Of a DNA stretch of 64,000 nt, positions 8,693 through 17,668 are shown one piece after another. This DNA is from Mesorhizobium onobrychidis (GTDB lineage Bacteria > Pseudomonadota > Alphaproteobacteria > Rhizobiales > Rhizobiaceae). The translations under genes were made by a program, and so were the position numbers. Each line of letters starts with the position of its first letter. The stretch's first letter is position 1. Location of the stretch: contig NZ_CP062229.1 in assembly GCF_024707545.1 (NCBI RefSeq), positions 1,302,001 to 1,366,000 on the forward strand, given 5' to 3'. Under the pieces are notes generated by a model. It saw only the letters and a program-made list of their open reading frames with translations, was not told where the DNA came from and searched no databases.

Positions 8693-9652
8693 TCAGGCAG
8701 CTTCCGAAACGCCATCAATCGTGGCGACACCGATGTCATCGAGAGCCTTTGCCACCGCCCTGTCCAGCCGCGTATGCGGGATCGTGCCGATGATGCCTTC
8801 CAGCCTAGCCGAGGCCAGCTGGTGTGGCTCGAAGCGAAGATAGGACATCGAGACGAGCTCGCGCCACATCGCCACGAACGGGCTGCCGGCGCGCAGCACC
8901 CACCACGGCATCGACGTCAGTTTCAGCGTGCGCCCGAGCGCCTGCTCCGCGGCGGCCTTGATCTCCAGATCGGTAACGGCGTGGCCGGGAAAGTTCAGCG
9001 CCTCGTAGGCGCCGAGCTTGTCGAGATTCTCAGTCAGTCCGACGAAAGCCTTGGCCAGGTCCGGCAGATAGGCCCATTCATGCACGAGATCGGCCGGCCC
9101 GGGGGCGGTATAGACGCCTTTGTTCATCTTGGCGGCCACCATCAGATCGAACCACGAGCCGGTGCCGGTGCCGCCGAAAAAATCGCCGGCCCGCAGCAGA
9201 ATGGTGCGCACTCGGCCCGCTTCGGCTTCGCGGCGAAAGAGGCCTTCCATGGCGACGCGGATGCGGCCCTTTTCGGTCGTCGGGTGGAATGGCGTGTCTT
9301 CGGTGATGACCGCCGGCATCGGCGAGCCGTAATTGTAAACATTGCCTGGAGCGAGGTGCAATGCGTGGTTCGCCCGGCACGCGGCCATGACGTTCTCGGC
9401 CATCGGCAGGCACTTGCCCCAGTCGGTGTAGATCGGGTTGAGGCCGTTGAAGATGATGTCGACGCCTTCGGTGGCGCGGATAAGCGCTTCGCGATCGAGG
9501 CCGTCGCCGGCGACGGCGGTGGCGCCGGTGAGTTCTGCCGGTATCTTGCCGCTGCGGGTGATGGCGCGGACATCGTAGCCAGCGTCGATGAAGGCCTTGG
9601 CCACCACGCGGCCGAGCCGGCCATTGGCACCCAGAATTGCGATCTTGGTCAT
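8693..9652 (-). CDS. NAD(P)-binding epimerase/dehydratase-like protein (atypical SDR)
   Basis: The 319-residue protein starts with a Rossmann nucleotide-binding motif (GANGRLG at residues 8-14) and resembles extended or atypical short-chain dehydrogenases such as NAD-dependent epimerases and NmrA-like proteins. The start is the ATG at 9652. A longer upstream open frame would run through the divergent promoter and the LysR start. The YNYGSP segment takes the place of a standard YxxxK active site, so catalysis is uncertain. It is divergent from a LysR gene, the likely regulator. The exact reaction is unknown. Confidence 0.82.
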   Translation of the reverse strand: MTKIAILGANGRLGRVVAKAFIDAGYDVRAITRSGKIPAELTGATAVAGDGLDREALIRATEGVDIIFNGLNPIYTDWGKCLPMAENVMAACRANHALHLAPGNVYNYGSPMPAVITEDTPFHPTTEKGRIRVAMEGLFRREAEAGRVRTILLRAGDFFGGTGTGSWFDLMVAAKMNKGVYTAPGPADLVHEWAYLPDLAKAFVGLTENLDKLGAYEALNFPGHAVTDLEIKAAAEQALGRTLKLTSMPWWVLRAGSPFVAMWRELVSMSYLRFEPHQLASARLEGIIGTIPHTRLDRAVAKALDDIGVATIDGVSEAA

Positions 9653-9702
9653 TTTTCGTCTCCGTGTTTGCGTTACGGTCACAATATGATCCGCCCGAAC
9701 AC

Positions 9703-9760
9703 GAATGGAAATTGACTGAGCTTGGCGATATGATATTCGATTTTGAATGGAAATTGACTG
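9703..9760 (+). repeat. 16-base direct repeat spanning the LysR start
   Basis: GAATGGAAATTGACTG occurs at 9703-9718 and exactly again at 9745-9760, 42 bases apart. The second copy contains the ATG and first codons (Met-Glu-Ile-Asp) of the LysR gene. The first copy encodes the same four residues and then a TGA stop. It lies in the divergent promoter region. Confidence 0.85.
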
Positions 9761-10658
9761 GAACCTGATCAAGAGCTTCGTCACCGTGGCGGAAACCGGC
9801 AGCCTGTCCGCCGCCGCGCGCAAGCTGGCCGCAAGCCAGCCGACGCTCGGCCGTCATATCGCCGAGCTGGAGCAGGCGCTCGGCGTCACTCTGTTCCGGC
9901 GCGGGCGGCGCGGCTATGCGCTGACGGAAGCCGGCAGCACGCTCTATGAACGCGGCCGGGCGGTGAGCGAGCAGGCGAGCGCCTTTTCGCTATTGGCGCT
10001 GGGATCGGTCGAGGCGATCGAGGGCACGGTGCGCATTGCCGCCAGCGAGGTGGTGGCGGCCTATGTCCTGCCCGAGATGACGGCTCGGCTGGGCGCCGAG
10101 GAACCCGGCATCGAGGTCGAGATCGTCGCGTCGAACCAGGTCGAGAACCTTTTGCGCCGCGATGCCGACATCGCCATCCGCATGGTCAAGCCGGCGCAGA
10201 ACGAACTGGTGGCGCGCAAGGTGACAGACATTCCGCTCCGCGCCTGCGCGGCAAAATCCTATCTCGACCGGCGTGGCCGTCCGCGCGAACCCGGCGATCT
10301 TGCCGGCCACGATCTGATCGGCTTCGACCGCAGCGATGAGATCATTCGCGGCTTTGCCCAATTCGGTGTCCCGCTCACCCGCAATGCCTTCCGCTTCAGG
10401 ACCGATAACCAAATCGTGCTGTGGGAGGCGGTGCGGGCGGGAAACGGCATCGGCTTTGGCCAGGAACCGCTGGTCGACCGCGATCCGCTGGTGGAGACAG
10501 TGCTGCCGGGCCTCGCGCTGCCGACGCTGCCGGTATGGCTGGCCATGCACCGCGACGTGCGCACCAGCGTGCGCATCCGCCGTGTCGCGGATTTCCTCTA
10601 TGAGGAGTTGAAGCGCTATTCGGCTGGTGCGGCGTCGGGAGCGAATTCGGCGCGGTGA
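9747..10658 (+). CDS. LysR family transcriptional regulator
   Basis: This 303-residue protein has the LysR layout. The N-terminal winged helix-turn-helix (about residues 5-62) includes FVTVAETGSLSAAARKL and ASQPTLGRHIAELEQAL, and is followed by the effector-binding domain. It is divergent from the epimerase-like gene, the normal arrangement for a LysR regulator and its target. Its 3' end overlaps the convergent MFS gene by 43 bases. The inducer is unknown. Confidence 0.92.
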   Translation: MEIDWNLIKSFVTVAETGSLSAAARKLAASQPTLGRHIAELEQALGVTLFRRGRRGYALTEAGSTLYERGRAVSEQASAFSLLALGSVEAIEGTVRIAASEVVAAYVLPEMTARLGAEEPGIEVEIVASNQVENLLRRDADIAIRMVKPAQNELVARKVTDIPLRACAAKSYLDRRGRPREPGDLAGHDLIGFDRSDEIIRGFAQFGVPLTRNAFRFRTDNQIVLWEAVRAGNGIGFGQEPLVDRDPLVETVLPGLALPTLPVWLAMHRDVRTSVRIRRVADFLYEELKRYSAGAASGANSAR

Positions 10659-11797
10659 GCGAGCCCGGCCATCAAAAATACGACGACCAGCAGCCCCGAC
10701 AAAGCGACGAAGATCGGACCGAAGCTTGAGTGCTCGGCGATGAAGCCGATTGCCGAGGGCGCCACCAGAATGCCGGAATAGCCCATGGTGGTGACGACGC
10801 TCATGCCGGTGCCGGACGACATGCCTTCCTGGTTGCCGCCGGCCGAAAACAGGATCGGCACCATATTGGCGATGCCGAAGCCGCAAAAGGCAAAAGCTGA
10901 GATGGCGAGCCAGGGCGAGGGTGCCAGCCCGGCCACCAGCATCCCGGCAGCGGCGACAAGGGCCGAGATGCGCAGGGTCGTCACGGCACCGAAACGGTTG
11001 CGGACCCCGTCGCCAGCGAAGCGCATGACGGCCATGACGCCGGAAAAAGCGGCGTACGCCAAACCAGCTATGGCAAGGTCGGTGCCGAGTTCCTGTTGCA
11101 GGTAAAGCGCCGCCCAGTCGAGCACCGCACCCTCGGAGATCATCGTCAGCAGCGCCATCAGTCCGACCAGATAGACCAGCGGATTTCCAGGCAGCGCGAA
11201 TTTGTGATGCTCGGTCACCTGAGGCTTGTCCTCGGCGACCAGGTAGCGGACTGCCACTGCAATCACGGCGAAAGCGAGAGCCGTCACGACCATCGCATGG
11301 GCGAGATGACCGTAGTTCTGGATGGCGAAGCCGCCGAGAGCGCCGCCGGCGAAACCGCCAAGGCTCCAGAAGCCGTGCGAGGACGACATGATGGCGCGAG
11401 ACAAGCGCCGTTCCACCGTGACCGCATTGGCGTTCATGGCGACATCCATGCCGCCGATCGAACCGCCGAAGATGAACATGGCGATGGCCGCCAGCGGCAC
11501 GTTGGGGGCCAGCGCCACAACCAGCAAGCCGAAGCTGCCGATGAGGCCGAACCAGCGCAGCACGGTGCGCGAACCATGCCTGGAGATCAGGTGGCCGCAC
11601 CAGGTCATGGCTGTGACCGCGCCGGCGCCGAACAGCAGGATCAGCAGGCCGAGCGTAAACTTGCTGATATCCAGCCGGGTCAGGACCACCGGGATCTGCG
11701 GCGCCCAGGCGCCGGTCAGAAAACCATTGGCCAGGAAGATGGCCGCCACGGCCCATCGTCCACGAATGGCGGTCTGCATGATTTTTAGCGTGTCCAT
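10616..11797 (-). CDS. MFS transporter
   Basis: The 393-residue protein is almost entirely membrane helices, about twelve in two bundles, as expected of the major facilitator superfamily. The loop after the second helix holds a variant of the family motif (GHLISRHGSRTVL). It resembles drug/metabolite exporters of the YbjJ-like type, but the substrate is not visible. It converges with and overlaps the LysR gene by 43 bases. A second in-frame ATG six codons in is an equally possible start. Confidence 0.88.
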   Translation of the reverse strand: MDTLKIMQTAIRGRWAVAAIFLANGFLTGAWAPQIPVVLTRLDISKFTLGLLILLFGAGAVTAMTWCGHLISRHGSRTVLRWFGLIGSFGLLVVALAPNVPLAAIAMFIFGGSIGGMDVAMNANAVTVERRLSRAIMSSSHGFWSLGGFAGGALGGFAIQNYGHLAHAMVVTALAFAVIAVAVRYLVAEDKPQVTEHHKFALPGNPLVYLVGLMALLTMISEGAVLDWAALYLQQELGTDLAIAGLAYAAFSGVMAVMRFAGDGVRNRFGAVTTLRISALVAAAGMLVAGLAPSPWLAISAFAFCGFGIANMVPILFSAGGNQEGMSSGTGMSVVTTMGYSGILVAPSAIGFIAEHSSFGPIFVALSGLLVVVFLMAGLAHRAEFAPDAAPAE

Positions 11798-11946
11798 CGT
11801 CTAGAGTCCGGTGCGAAAATAGCTTCGCGCGGCAAATTAGATCGATTCAATCTTCAGTCAAGCGCTCGCTCTTGGAAGTGCTTGGGCCAAGCGGCTCGCT
11901 TGAATCCGAGGTTGATGAGAGCCGATCGGGACAGGGCTTTTTGTTC

Positions 11947-11995
11947 GACCATGATCTTATCCGAAAACCGGATTCCACTTTTCGGGATCGTGGTC
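11947..11995. repeat. REP-like palindrome (CCGAAAACCGG type), copy 1
   Basis: GACCATGATC at the left and GATCGTGGTC at the right bracket an inner stem of CCGAAAACCGG and CCACTTTTCGG. This hairpin-forming intergenic element is of a kind scattered through rhizobial chromosomes. It abuts the DUF1244 stop at 11996. Related copies lie near 25780, 32984, 40689 and 43951. Confidence 0.7.
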
Positions 11996-12304
11996 TTAAT
12001 GATCCCTGGGGCGTCTTGCCTCGAACTCCGCCTTCTTGGCATCGGAGGCCTCGGTCTGGTTGAGCGCCTGCCATTCGGCATAAGGCATGCCATAGATGAT
12101 CTCGCGCGACTGGTCCTTGCTGAGATCGACGCCCTCGGCCTCCGCGGCGTCGCGATACCAGTTGGAGAGGCAGTTGCGGCAGAAGCCGGCGAGGTTCATC
12201 AGGTCGATGTTCTGCACGTCCGTGCGTTCGCGCAGATGCGCAAGCAGTCGGCGGAAGGCGGCGGCTTCGAAATCGCGTTTTTGCTCGTCGCTGAGTTCGG
12301 TCAT
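11996..12304 (-). CDS. DUF1244 domain-containing protein
   Basis: The 102-residue protein matches the small, highly conserved DUF1244 family. It shows the central GFCRNCLSNWYRDAA segment with a CxxC pair and a following helical tail. The function is unknown; the Cys pair could bind metal or be redox active. The start is the ATG at 12304, preceded on its strand by an AGGAGG-like site. It follows the amidohydrolase gene by 10 bases and is probably co-transcribed with it. Confidence 0.88.
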   Translation of the reverse strand: MTELSDEQKRDFEAAAFRRLLAHLRERTDVQNIDLMNLAGFCRNCLSNWYRDAAEAEGVDLSKDQSREIIYGMPYAEWQALNQTEASDAKKAEFEARRPRDH

Positions 12305-12314
12305 CGAAACCTCC

Positions 12315-13112
12315 TTACGGCGGCCCGGTGCGCGAGCCGAATCGTTTGACCTGATGTATATCGGGACGGCGGTTGATAGCGTCAACGACCGGCGCCAGCC
12401 GTTCGGCCCAGGCGACCGCATCTTTCCGACCGGCGATCAGGTCCTGACGGATTTCGATCAGCGCATGGGCAAAGCCGTTGATGATGGCATGCCTGAACAT
12501 GGTGTCGCCGCGCAATGCGCCGTCATAGGGCTCGTTGTCGCCGACGATAAGGCTTTTGTCCTCGGCGAGCATGTCGATCAACGGTCGCGCCACCCGGTCG
12601 TCGCGATCCCACAGGATACCAACATGCCAAGGGCGCACGAATCCCTGCATGAAAGGGGTGAAGGAATGTATCGACAAGATGAAGGGTGCGCCTGCAGAAG
12701 CCTGCGCCACTGAGGCGATCATGGCGCCGACGGCATCGTGATAGGGCCGATAGAAGCGGTCGAGCCGCCTTTCACGTTCTTTCAAGGCAAGTGGATAATT
12801 TCCCGAAATGACGGTGCCGTCATAGAGTTGGCGGATCAGCGTCGGATCGTCTTCGCCGCGATTGGGATCGATCAGAAGTCGCGAAAAATTGGCGAGTACC
12901 GCCGGCACGCCGAGCAAAGCCGCCAATTCGCGCGTCACCGTCTCGACACCGATGTCGTAGGCGATATGGCGGTCGAATTCCGCCGCCGGCAAGCCGAGGC
13001 TGCCATACTCTTCCGGCACGTCGCGACGGGCGTGATCGGCCAAAAGCACGATGCCTCGCTTGCGGTCGCCCTCGACGACGTCGAAAGGCGCGAAAACTGT
13101 GGATCGGGTCAT
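12315..13112 (-). CDS. N-formylglutamate amidohydrolase
   Basis: This 265-residue protein fits the N-formylglutamate amidohydrolase (FGase) family, zinc-type hydrolases that release formate and glutamate, or act on related N-acyl amino acids. Visible hallmarks are the N-terminal LLADHARRDVP segment with its conserved Asp-His, the LIDPNR segment and SIHSFTP with its conserved His. No histidine-utilisation genes are adjacent, so it may be a generalist rather than HutG. It forms an operon with the DUF1244 gene and is divergent from DUF1036-pyk. Confidence 0.88.
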   Translation of the reverse strand: MTRSTVFAPFDVVEGDRKRGIVLLADHARRDVPEEYGSLGLPAAEFDRHIAYDIGVETVTRELAALLGVPAVLANFSRLLIDPNRGEDDPTLIRQLYDGTVISGNYPLALKERERRLDRFYRPYHDAVGAMIASVAQASAGAPFILSIHSFTPFMQGFVRPWHVGILWDRDDRVARPLIDMLAEDKSLIVGDNEPYDGALRGDTMFRHAIINGFAHALIEIRQDLIAGRKDAVAWAERLAPVVDAINRRPDIHQVKRFGSRTGPP

Positions 13113-13327
13113 CGGCGGGAAATGGTCTGTTCGCTGGCTTCCAGGGAGGATGGTATCGTCTTTCCACGAAGGGGACGATTACGCAATGCCGTCGTTTGGC
13201 CACGGTTTCTGCGGAAATCTGGCAGAAGGCGACAGACCGTGCGCCGAAGCCTTTCTAAATCGATTGGAATTGAGCAAAAGGGCGCGTTGACATGCGCCCG
13301 GACTTTTCCGAAAAGGGGCGTTGAGAG

Positions 13328-13846
13328 ATGCAAATGTGGTTCTTGAGGGATTTCAGGATGGGTTCCGCCGGCAGGCCGCGCGTGCGCTATGCCTTCGCTA
13401 TACCGCTCCTGACCCTTGCTGTGGGCCTCGCCGCGATGCTTGCTGCCTCGCCGGCGCGCGCCGATTTCCGTGTCTGCAACGCCACGCAGAACCTGGTCGG
13501 CGTCGGCATCGGCTATCGCGCCAAGGCCGGCTGGATCACCGAAGGCTGGTGGCACATCGAAGGATCGAGCTGCAAGACGTTGATCGAAGGGCCGCTGTCA
13601 TCAAGGTTTTACTATCTTTATGCAGAAGACGCCGAGCGCGGCGGGCGCTGGGATGGCCCGATCAACATGTGCGTGGCCGAAAAAGAGTTCAAGATCGCCG
13701 GCGTTGCCGATTGCGTCGCCCGGGGCTTCCAGCGCGCCGGATTCCAGGAATATGACACGGGCGAGCAGGCAAGCTGGATGGTCCAGCTGACCGATGACCC
13801 CGCAACGGGGGGCGTTCCAGCCGCCCCGGGAACAAACAGTCAATGA
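13328..13846 (+). CDS. DUF1036 domain-containing exported protein
   Basis: The 172-residue protein has an N-terminal signal sequence (about 18-45, hydrophobic core then PARA-D cleavage). A compact DUF1036 domain follows, beginning FRVCNAT and rich in aromatic residues and Cys (GWWHIEGSSCKTL, FYYLYAED). The family is an integral-membrane or periplasmic protein family of unknown function. Its stop overlaps the start of the pyruvate kinase gene (ATGA), so the two are translationally coupled. An ATG two codons in is an alternative start. Confidence 0.85.
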   Translation: MQMWFLRDFRMGSAGRPRVRYAFAIPLLTLAVGLAAMLAASPARADFRVCNATQNLVGVGIGYRAKAGWITEGWWHIEGSSCKTLIEGPLSSRFYYLYAEDAERGGRWDGPINMCVAEKEFKIAGVADCVARGFQRAGFQEYDTGEQASWMVQLTDDPATGGVPAAPGTNSQ

Positions 13847-15279
13847 GACGCAGCCGCAAGGTCAAGATACTCGCCACCATCGGTCCGGCCTCCTCCTCCG
13901 AGGAGATGCTGAAGAAGCTCTTCGAAGCCGGCGCCGACGTGTTTCGCATCAATATGAGCCACACCGATCATGAATTGATGCACACACTTGTCGGTCGCAT
14001 CCGCGCTGTCGAGAAAGCAGTCGGCCGGCCGATCGGTATTCTCGCCGACTTGCAGGGGCCTAAGCTGCGCGTTGGCAAATTCGTCAGCGGCAAGGAGGCG
14101 CTGACACTCGGCCAGACTTTCACGCTCGACGACAATCCCGAGCCCGGCAATTCGACCAGGGTCTATTTGCCCCACCCCGAAATCCTGAGATCGGTCGAGG
14201 CCGGTGACCGCCTTTTGATCGACGACGGCAAGCTCGAGCTGAAGGCGGTGAAGAGCGACGGCAAGGCGATCGTCTGCACCGTCGTCGCCGGCACCACCAT
14301 CTCCGACAAGAAGGGCGTCAGCCTGCCCGACACCGACCTGCCGGTCGGCGCGCTGACCGAAAAGGACCGCAGGGACCTCGATGCGGTGCTGGCCACCGGT
14401 GTCGACTGGGTGGCGCTGTCGTTTGTGCAGCGGCCGGAGGATCTGGCGGAAGCGCGCAAGATCGCGCGCGGGCGGGCGCTCATCATGGCCAAGATCGAAA
14501 AGCCGCAAGCCGTCGCCCGGCTGGCCGAGATCATCGAACTTTCGGATGCCTTGATGGTCGCCCGCGGCGATCTCGGCGTCGAAATGCCGCTCGAAGCCGT
14601 GCCCGGCATCCAGAAGCAGATCACCCGCGCCGCGCGCCGCGCCGGCAAGCCGGTGGTGATCGCCACGCAGATGCTGGAATCGATGATCACAGCGCCGGTG
14701 CCGACCCGCGCCGAGGTGTCGGACGTCTCGATCGCCGTGTTCGAAGGCGCCGATGCCATCATGCTCTCGGCGGAGTCCGCGGCCGGCGCCTACCCGGTCG
14801 AAGCGGTGGCGATGATGGACCGCATCGCCAGCAAGGTCGAAACCGACCCGACCTATGCCGGCATCATCAATGCGCAGCGCTCGGAGCCGGAAGCGACCGG
14901 CGCCGACGCCATCTCGCTCGCCGCCCGCGAAATCGCCGAGACGCTGAAACTGTCGGCGATCATCACCTACACGGCGTCCGGCACGACCGGCCTGCGCGCC
15001 GCGCGCGAGCGGCCGCAGGTGCCGATCGTCGCGCTGTCGCCGATCGTCAACACGGCGCGGCGGCTGTCGCTTTTGTGGGGCACGCATTGCGTTGTCTCGC
15101 CCGATGCCATCGACCTCGACGATATGGTCGACCGCGCCTGCCGCATCGCTCTGGACGAGGGATTCGGCAAGCCGGGCGACCGGGTCATCATCACTGCCGG
15201 CGTGCCGCTGAGGACGCCGGGCTCCACCAACATGCTGCGCATCGCCTATGTCGGGTCGGAGGTGCAGGCCCGCCGCTAG
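13843..15279 (+). CDS. pyk: Pyruvate kinase
   Basis: At 478 residues this has the normal length of a bacterial pyruvate kinase. It converts phosphoenolpyruvate and ADP to pyruvate and ATP in the last step of glycolysis. Motifs are in order: ATIGPASSS at the start, FRINMSH, the catalytic-lysine segment MAKIEKP (near residue 217) and VARGDLGVEMP in the metal/phosphate site. A C-terminal allosteric domain follows. There is no extra PEP-utilising domain. It overlaps the DUF1036 gene by four bases. Confidence 0.97.
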   Translation: MRRSRKVKILATIGPASSSEEMLKKLFEAGADVFRINMSHTDHELMHTLVGRIRAVEKAVGRPIGILADLQGPKLRVGKFVSGKEALTLGQTFTLDDNPEPGNSTRVYLPHPEILRSVEAGDRLLIDDGKLELKAVKSDGKAIVCTVVAGTTISDKKGVSLPDTDLPVGALTEKDRRDLDAVLATGVDWVALSFVQRPEDLAEARKIARGRALIMAKIEKPQAVARLAEIIELSDALMVARGDLGVEMPLEAVPGIQKQITRAARRAGKPVVIATQMLESMITAPVPTRAEVSDVSIAVFEGADAIMLSAESAAGAYPVEAVAMMDRIASKVETDPTYAGIINAQRSEPEATGADAISLAAREIAETLKLSAIITYTASGTTGLRAARERPQVPIVALSPIVNTARRLSLLWGTHCVVSPDAIDLDDMVDRACRIALDEGFGKPGDRVIITAGVPLRTPGSTNMLRIAYVGSEVQARR

Positions 15280-15349
15280 GCCGCTCACACTGGGCGGATT
15301 CGCGGCAGGGAGAGGTCCTGTTCTCCGTGTCGCGACCATTGGAGGCCAC

Positions 15350-15472
15350 ATGAGCAAAGACCATGCGGGCGTCTGGACCCGCACGTCGAGGGTCATCGAA
15401 GTCCGGCCCGAAGACCCCTACGCGGCCTTCACGGATCCCGACCGCGCTCGTCGCCTGGCTGCCGCCGGCTGA
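15350..15472 (+). CDS. Possible 40-residue small protein
   Basis: A short open frame begins at an ATG preceded at ideal distance by GGAGG (15341-15345) and encodes a soluble 40-residue peptide with charged and aromatic residues (VWTRTSRVIEVRPEDPYAAF). It lies downstream of pyk on the same strand and convergent with the hydrolase gene. I do not recognise the family. The good ribosome binding site is the main argument; length and lack of known relatives argue for caution. Confidence 0.4.
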   Translation: MSKDHAGVWTRTSRVIEVRPEDPYAAFTDPDRARRLAAAG

Positions 15473-15519
15473 GATGACGGGCGTCATCCACGAATTCGAC
15501 GCGCCTCGGCGAGGTTGCT

Positions 15520-16587
15520 CTAAATCGGCGCGAGGTCGGCTTCCGGCGCTTTGATGTCGGCGCATTTGCCGGCGCCGTAGGTGTCGTTGGCGACCCTGAC
15601 TTCCACGGCCTTCGCCATTGCCTGAAGGTCCACCTCCTTGCCGGCGACCTTTTCGATCGCGCCGACGACGAGATCGGGCGCGATCCAGTCCGGCTTGTGG
15701 CCGAGATTGTGGACCCAGACCAGCTCGGCGCCGGCGATGTCGCGGACGAGGCCGACCGAATGGATCGTTGCATAGACCACCTTGTCGCGGTCGCCGGAGA
15801 TGACCACAGTCGGCGCCTTGATATCGCGGTAGTACGGCGCGGCATCGAGCGTGTGGCGATAAAGCCCGGCGACATCGGTGGCGTTGGCACGAAAGGCGTT
15901 CGGCCGAAGCACCAGCGGGATCGAGACCTCGGCGACATAGCCGTCCGGCACCTTGTTGGGGGCAAAGACGCAGGCGGTGGCGGTATTCATCTGCAGCGCT
16001 CCCGACGGATAGGCCAGCGTTTCGGAAAACAGCCGGCCGACAATCGGAATGGTCGTCAAATTGTAGTACCAAGCGGTCGCGCCGCCCGGCCAGGGATGGG
16101 TGGCGGGCGCCACGAACACCAGGCCGAGCGTCTTGTCGGGATGCTCGCGGCCGAAGGCGGTGGTCACCGAGCCGCCGAAGGAATGGCCGGCGATAATGGC
16201 TTTCCCGATGCCGAGATGGTCCATCAGAGCGGCGATGGTGCTGGCCTGTGCCGATGGGGTCTCGTTGTTGCCGGGGCCGCGCCCCGACCAGCCTGCACCC
16301 GGGCGGTCGAAGAACAGCATCTCGGCACGGCCTTCCAGCAAGGGCCTCAGCGGCAGCATCTGATCTCTGAGATTGGCACTGGCGCCGTGGATGAAGACGA
16401 TCGGCGGCAGTTCGGCGTTTTTCCGCGCCGGAACGTGAACGTAGTGGATGCGGGCACCGTTTATATCCGCTAAGTCGCCGATCGGCGGATTGCGGCGCTC
16501 GATCAGCCATGAACCGGCGCGGGTGACACCTGTAAGGGTGAACACAAGCGCCATGAGGAAGGCGAGCGCGGCGTAGATCGGGTTCAT
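15520..16587 (-). CDS. Alpha/beta-fold hydrolase, membrane-anchored
   Basis: This 355-residue protein has an N-terminal membrane segment (about residues 5-28) and then an alpha/beta hydrolase fold. The oxyanion HGASANLRD motif, the nucleophile elbow GHSFGGS and a late NLGHKPDW carrying the catalytic His are visible. A conserved PAGAGWSGR-type segment (FDRPGAGWSG) is typical of haloalkane dehalogenase/epoxide hydrolase-like members. The substrate is unknown. It stands alone on the minus strand between pyk and the TPR gene. Confidence 0.85.
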   Translation of the reverse strand: MNPIYAALAFLMALVFTLTGVTRAGSWLIERRNPPIGDLADINGARIHYVHVPARKNAELPPIVFIHGASANLRDQMLPLRPLLEGRAEMLFFDRPGAGWSGRGPGNNETPSAQASTIAALMDHLGIGKAIIAGHSFGGSVTTAFGREHPDKTLGLVFVAPATHPWPGGATAWYYNLTTIPIVGRLFSETLAYPSGALQMNTATACVFAPNKVPDGYVAEVSIPLVLRPNAFRANATDVAGLYRHTLDAAPYYRDIKAPTVVISGDRDKVVYATIHSVGLVRDIAGAELVWVHNLGHKPDWIAPDLVVGAIEKVAGKEVDLQAMAKAVEVRVANDTYGAGKCADIKAPEADLAPI

Positions 16588-16668
16588 GGGGAGAGATACG
16601 GACCAGAGCGAAATTAGTTCACAGTCTAGCTAAAAAGACTTTCACTCAAGTGGAATTGTCCGCCAACC

Positions 16669-17253
16669 TCAAATCCCTTCGCCGGCAAGTTCTTCCGAGA
16701 GCGAGCCGACCTGATCCTGGGCGCTGCGCATCATCGGATAGATGCTGAGCACGCGCTGCCAGGCTTCCAGCGCCGACTGCTTGTGGCCGGTTACCGCCAT
16801 GATCTGCGCCAGGCCGGACAGTGCACCAAAATGGCGCGGCTCGAGCTGCAGCGTGCGGTCGATGTCCGCCATCGATTTCCCAAAGTTATTCATCATGAAA
16901 TGTACGGTGGCGCGCCGGTTCCAGCCTTCGGCATAGGCCGGTTGCAACGTCACCACCTGGTCGAGGAAGTCGAGCGCCACGTCGAACTTCTTGTCTTCGG
17001 CCGCTTTTTGCGACCATTGCATCATCAGGTCGATCGAGGCGCTGCCGGATTGCGACCACTCGTGCGAGATGCGCGCCGCGATGCGCTCGGCGGCTTTTTC
17101 ATTGCGCTCGCGCTTCAGGTCGACAAACAGCTGGTCGAGCCTTGCCTCCCTGGTCGTGGCAACCGGAGGGGTGACCGGGTCTTCCGCTTGAGCCGGAAGC
17201 GGGGCGAAACCGAAAAGAAAAAGCGCCGCGAAGAATGCAAAAAGAATCCGCAT
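16669..17253 (-). CDS. Tetratricopeptide repeat protein, exported
   Basis: The 194-residue protein has a clear signal peptide (hydrophobic residues 3-17, cleavage near AQA-E). Two to three TPR units follow between about 80 and 180 (FDVALDFLDQVVTLQPAYAEGWNRRATVHF; FGKSMADIDRTLQLEPRHFGALSGLAQI; KQSALEAWQRVLSIYP). TPRs mediate protein contacts, so a periplasmic scaffold role is likely, but no partner is indicated. It sits just downstream of rpmJ on the same strand. Confidence 0.87.
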   Translation of the reverse strand: MRILFAFFAALFLFGFAPLPAQAEDPVTPPVATTREARLDQLFVDLKRERNEKAAERIAARISHEWSQSGSASIDLMMQWSQKAAEDKKFDVALDFLDQVVTLQPAYAEGWNRRATVHFMMNNFGKSMADIDRTLQLEPRHFGALSGLAQIMAVTGHKQSALEAWQRVLSIYPMMRSAQDQVGSLSEELAGEGI

Positions 17254-17364
17254 GACCGGAATCTAACCCCGGACAGCGGATCGTCAAACTGAATTTAGCG
17301 TGAGAGGGCCGGCAGGCCGGCAAATCATGCAAGCGCGGAGGCAGGCGCCCCCACGCGAAAAGAC

Positions 17365-17490
17365 TCAGCCCTGGCGCGCCTTGTAGCGCGGAGCGGTCTT
17401 GTTGATGATGTACACACGGCCCTTGCGGCGAACCAGCTGGTTGTCGCGGTGACGCGCCTTGAGCGCCTTGAGCGAATTCTTGATCTTCAT
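17365..17490 (-). CDS. rpmJ: 50S ribosomal protein L36
   Basis: The 41 residues begin [20 protein letters not shown] and continue [21 protein letters not shown], a clear L36 of the alphaproteobacterial type. The four zinc-ligand Cys/His positions of classical L36 are absent (Cys-minus form). It stands alone as is usual in this group, rather than in a ribosomal protein operon. Confidence 0.95.
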   Translation of the reverse strand: MKIKNSLKALKARHRDNQLVRRKGRVYIINKTAPRYKARQG

Positions 17491-17668
17491 GGTCTTGCCC
17501 GTCGGTCTGGGCCCGCTTGGGCCGAATTATTAAGGCGCGCTCGGAAAGCGCGCCTCTCAACTTGTGCGTGGCTCATAAACGAGGAGCCTTGCCCGTGTCA
17601 ACCAAGCATGTGGCGGAGTTTGAGTTTCTGCCCTATCGACGGCATTGGAGCGGCGCCGTCCAATAGCC

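Noticed and set aside
13840..15396. A 518-residue open frame antisense to pyruvate kinase
   Set aside because: It is a composition shadow of pyk with no recognisable motif or start signal.
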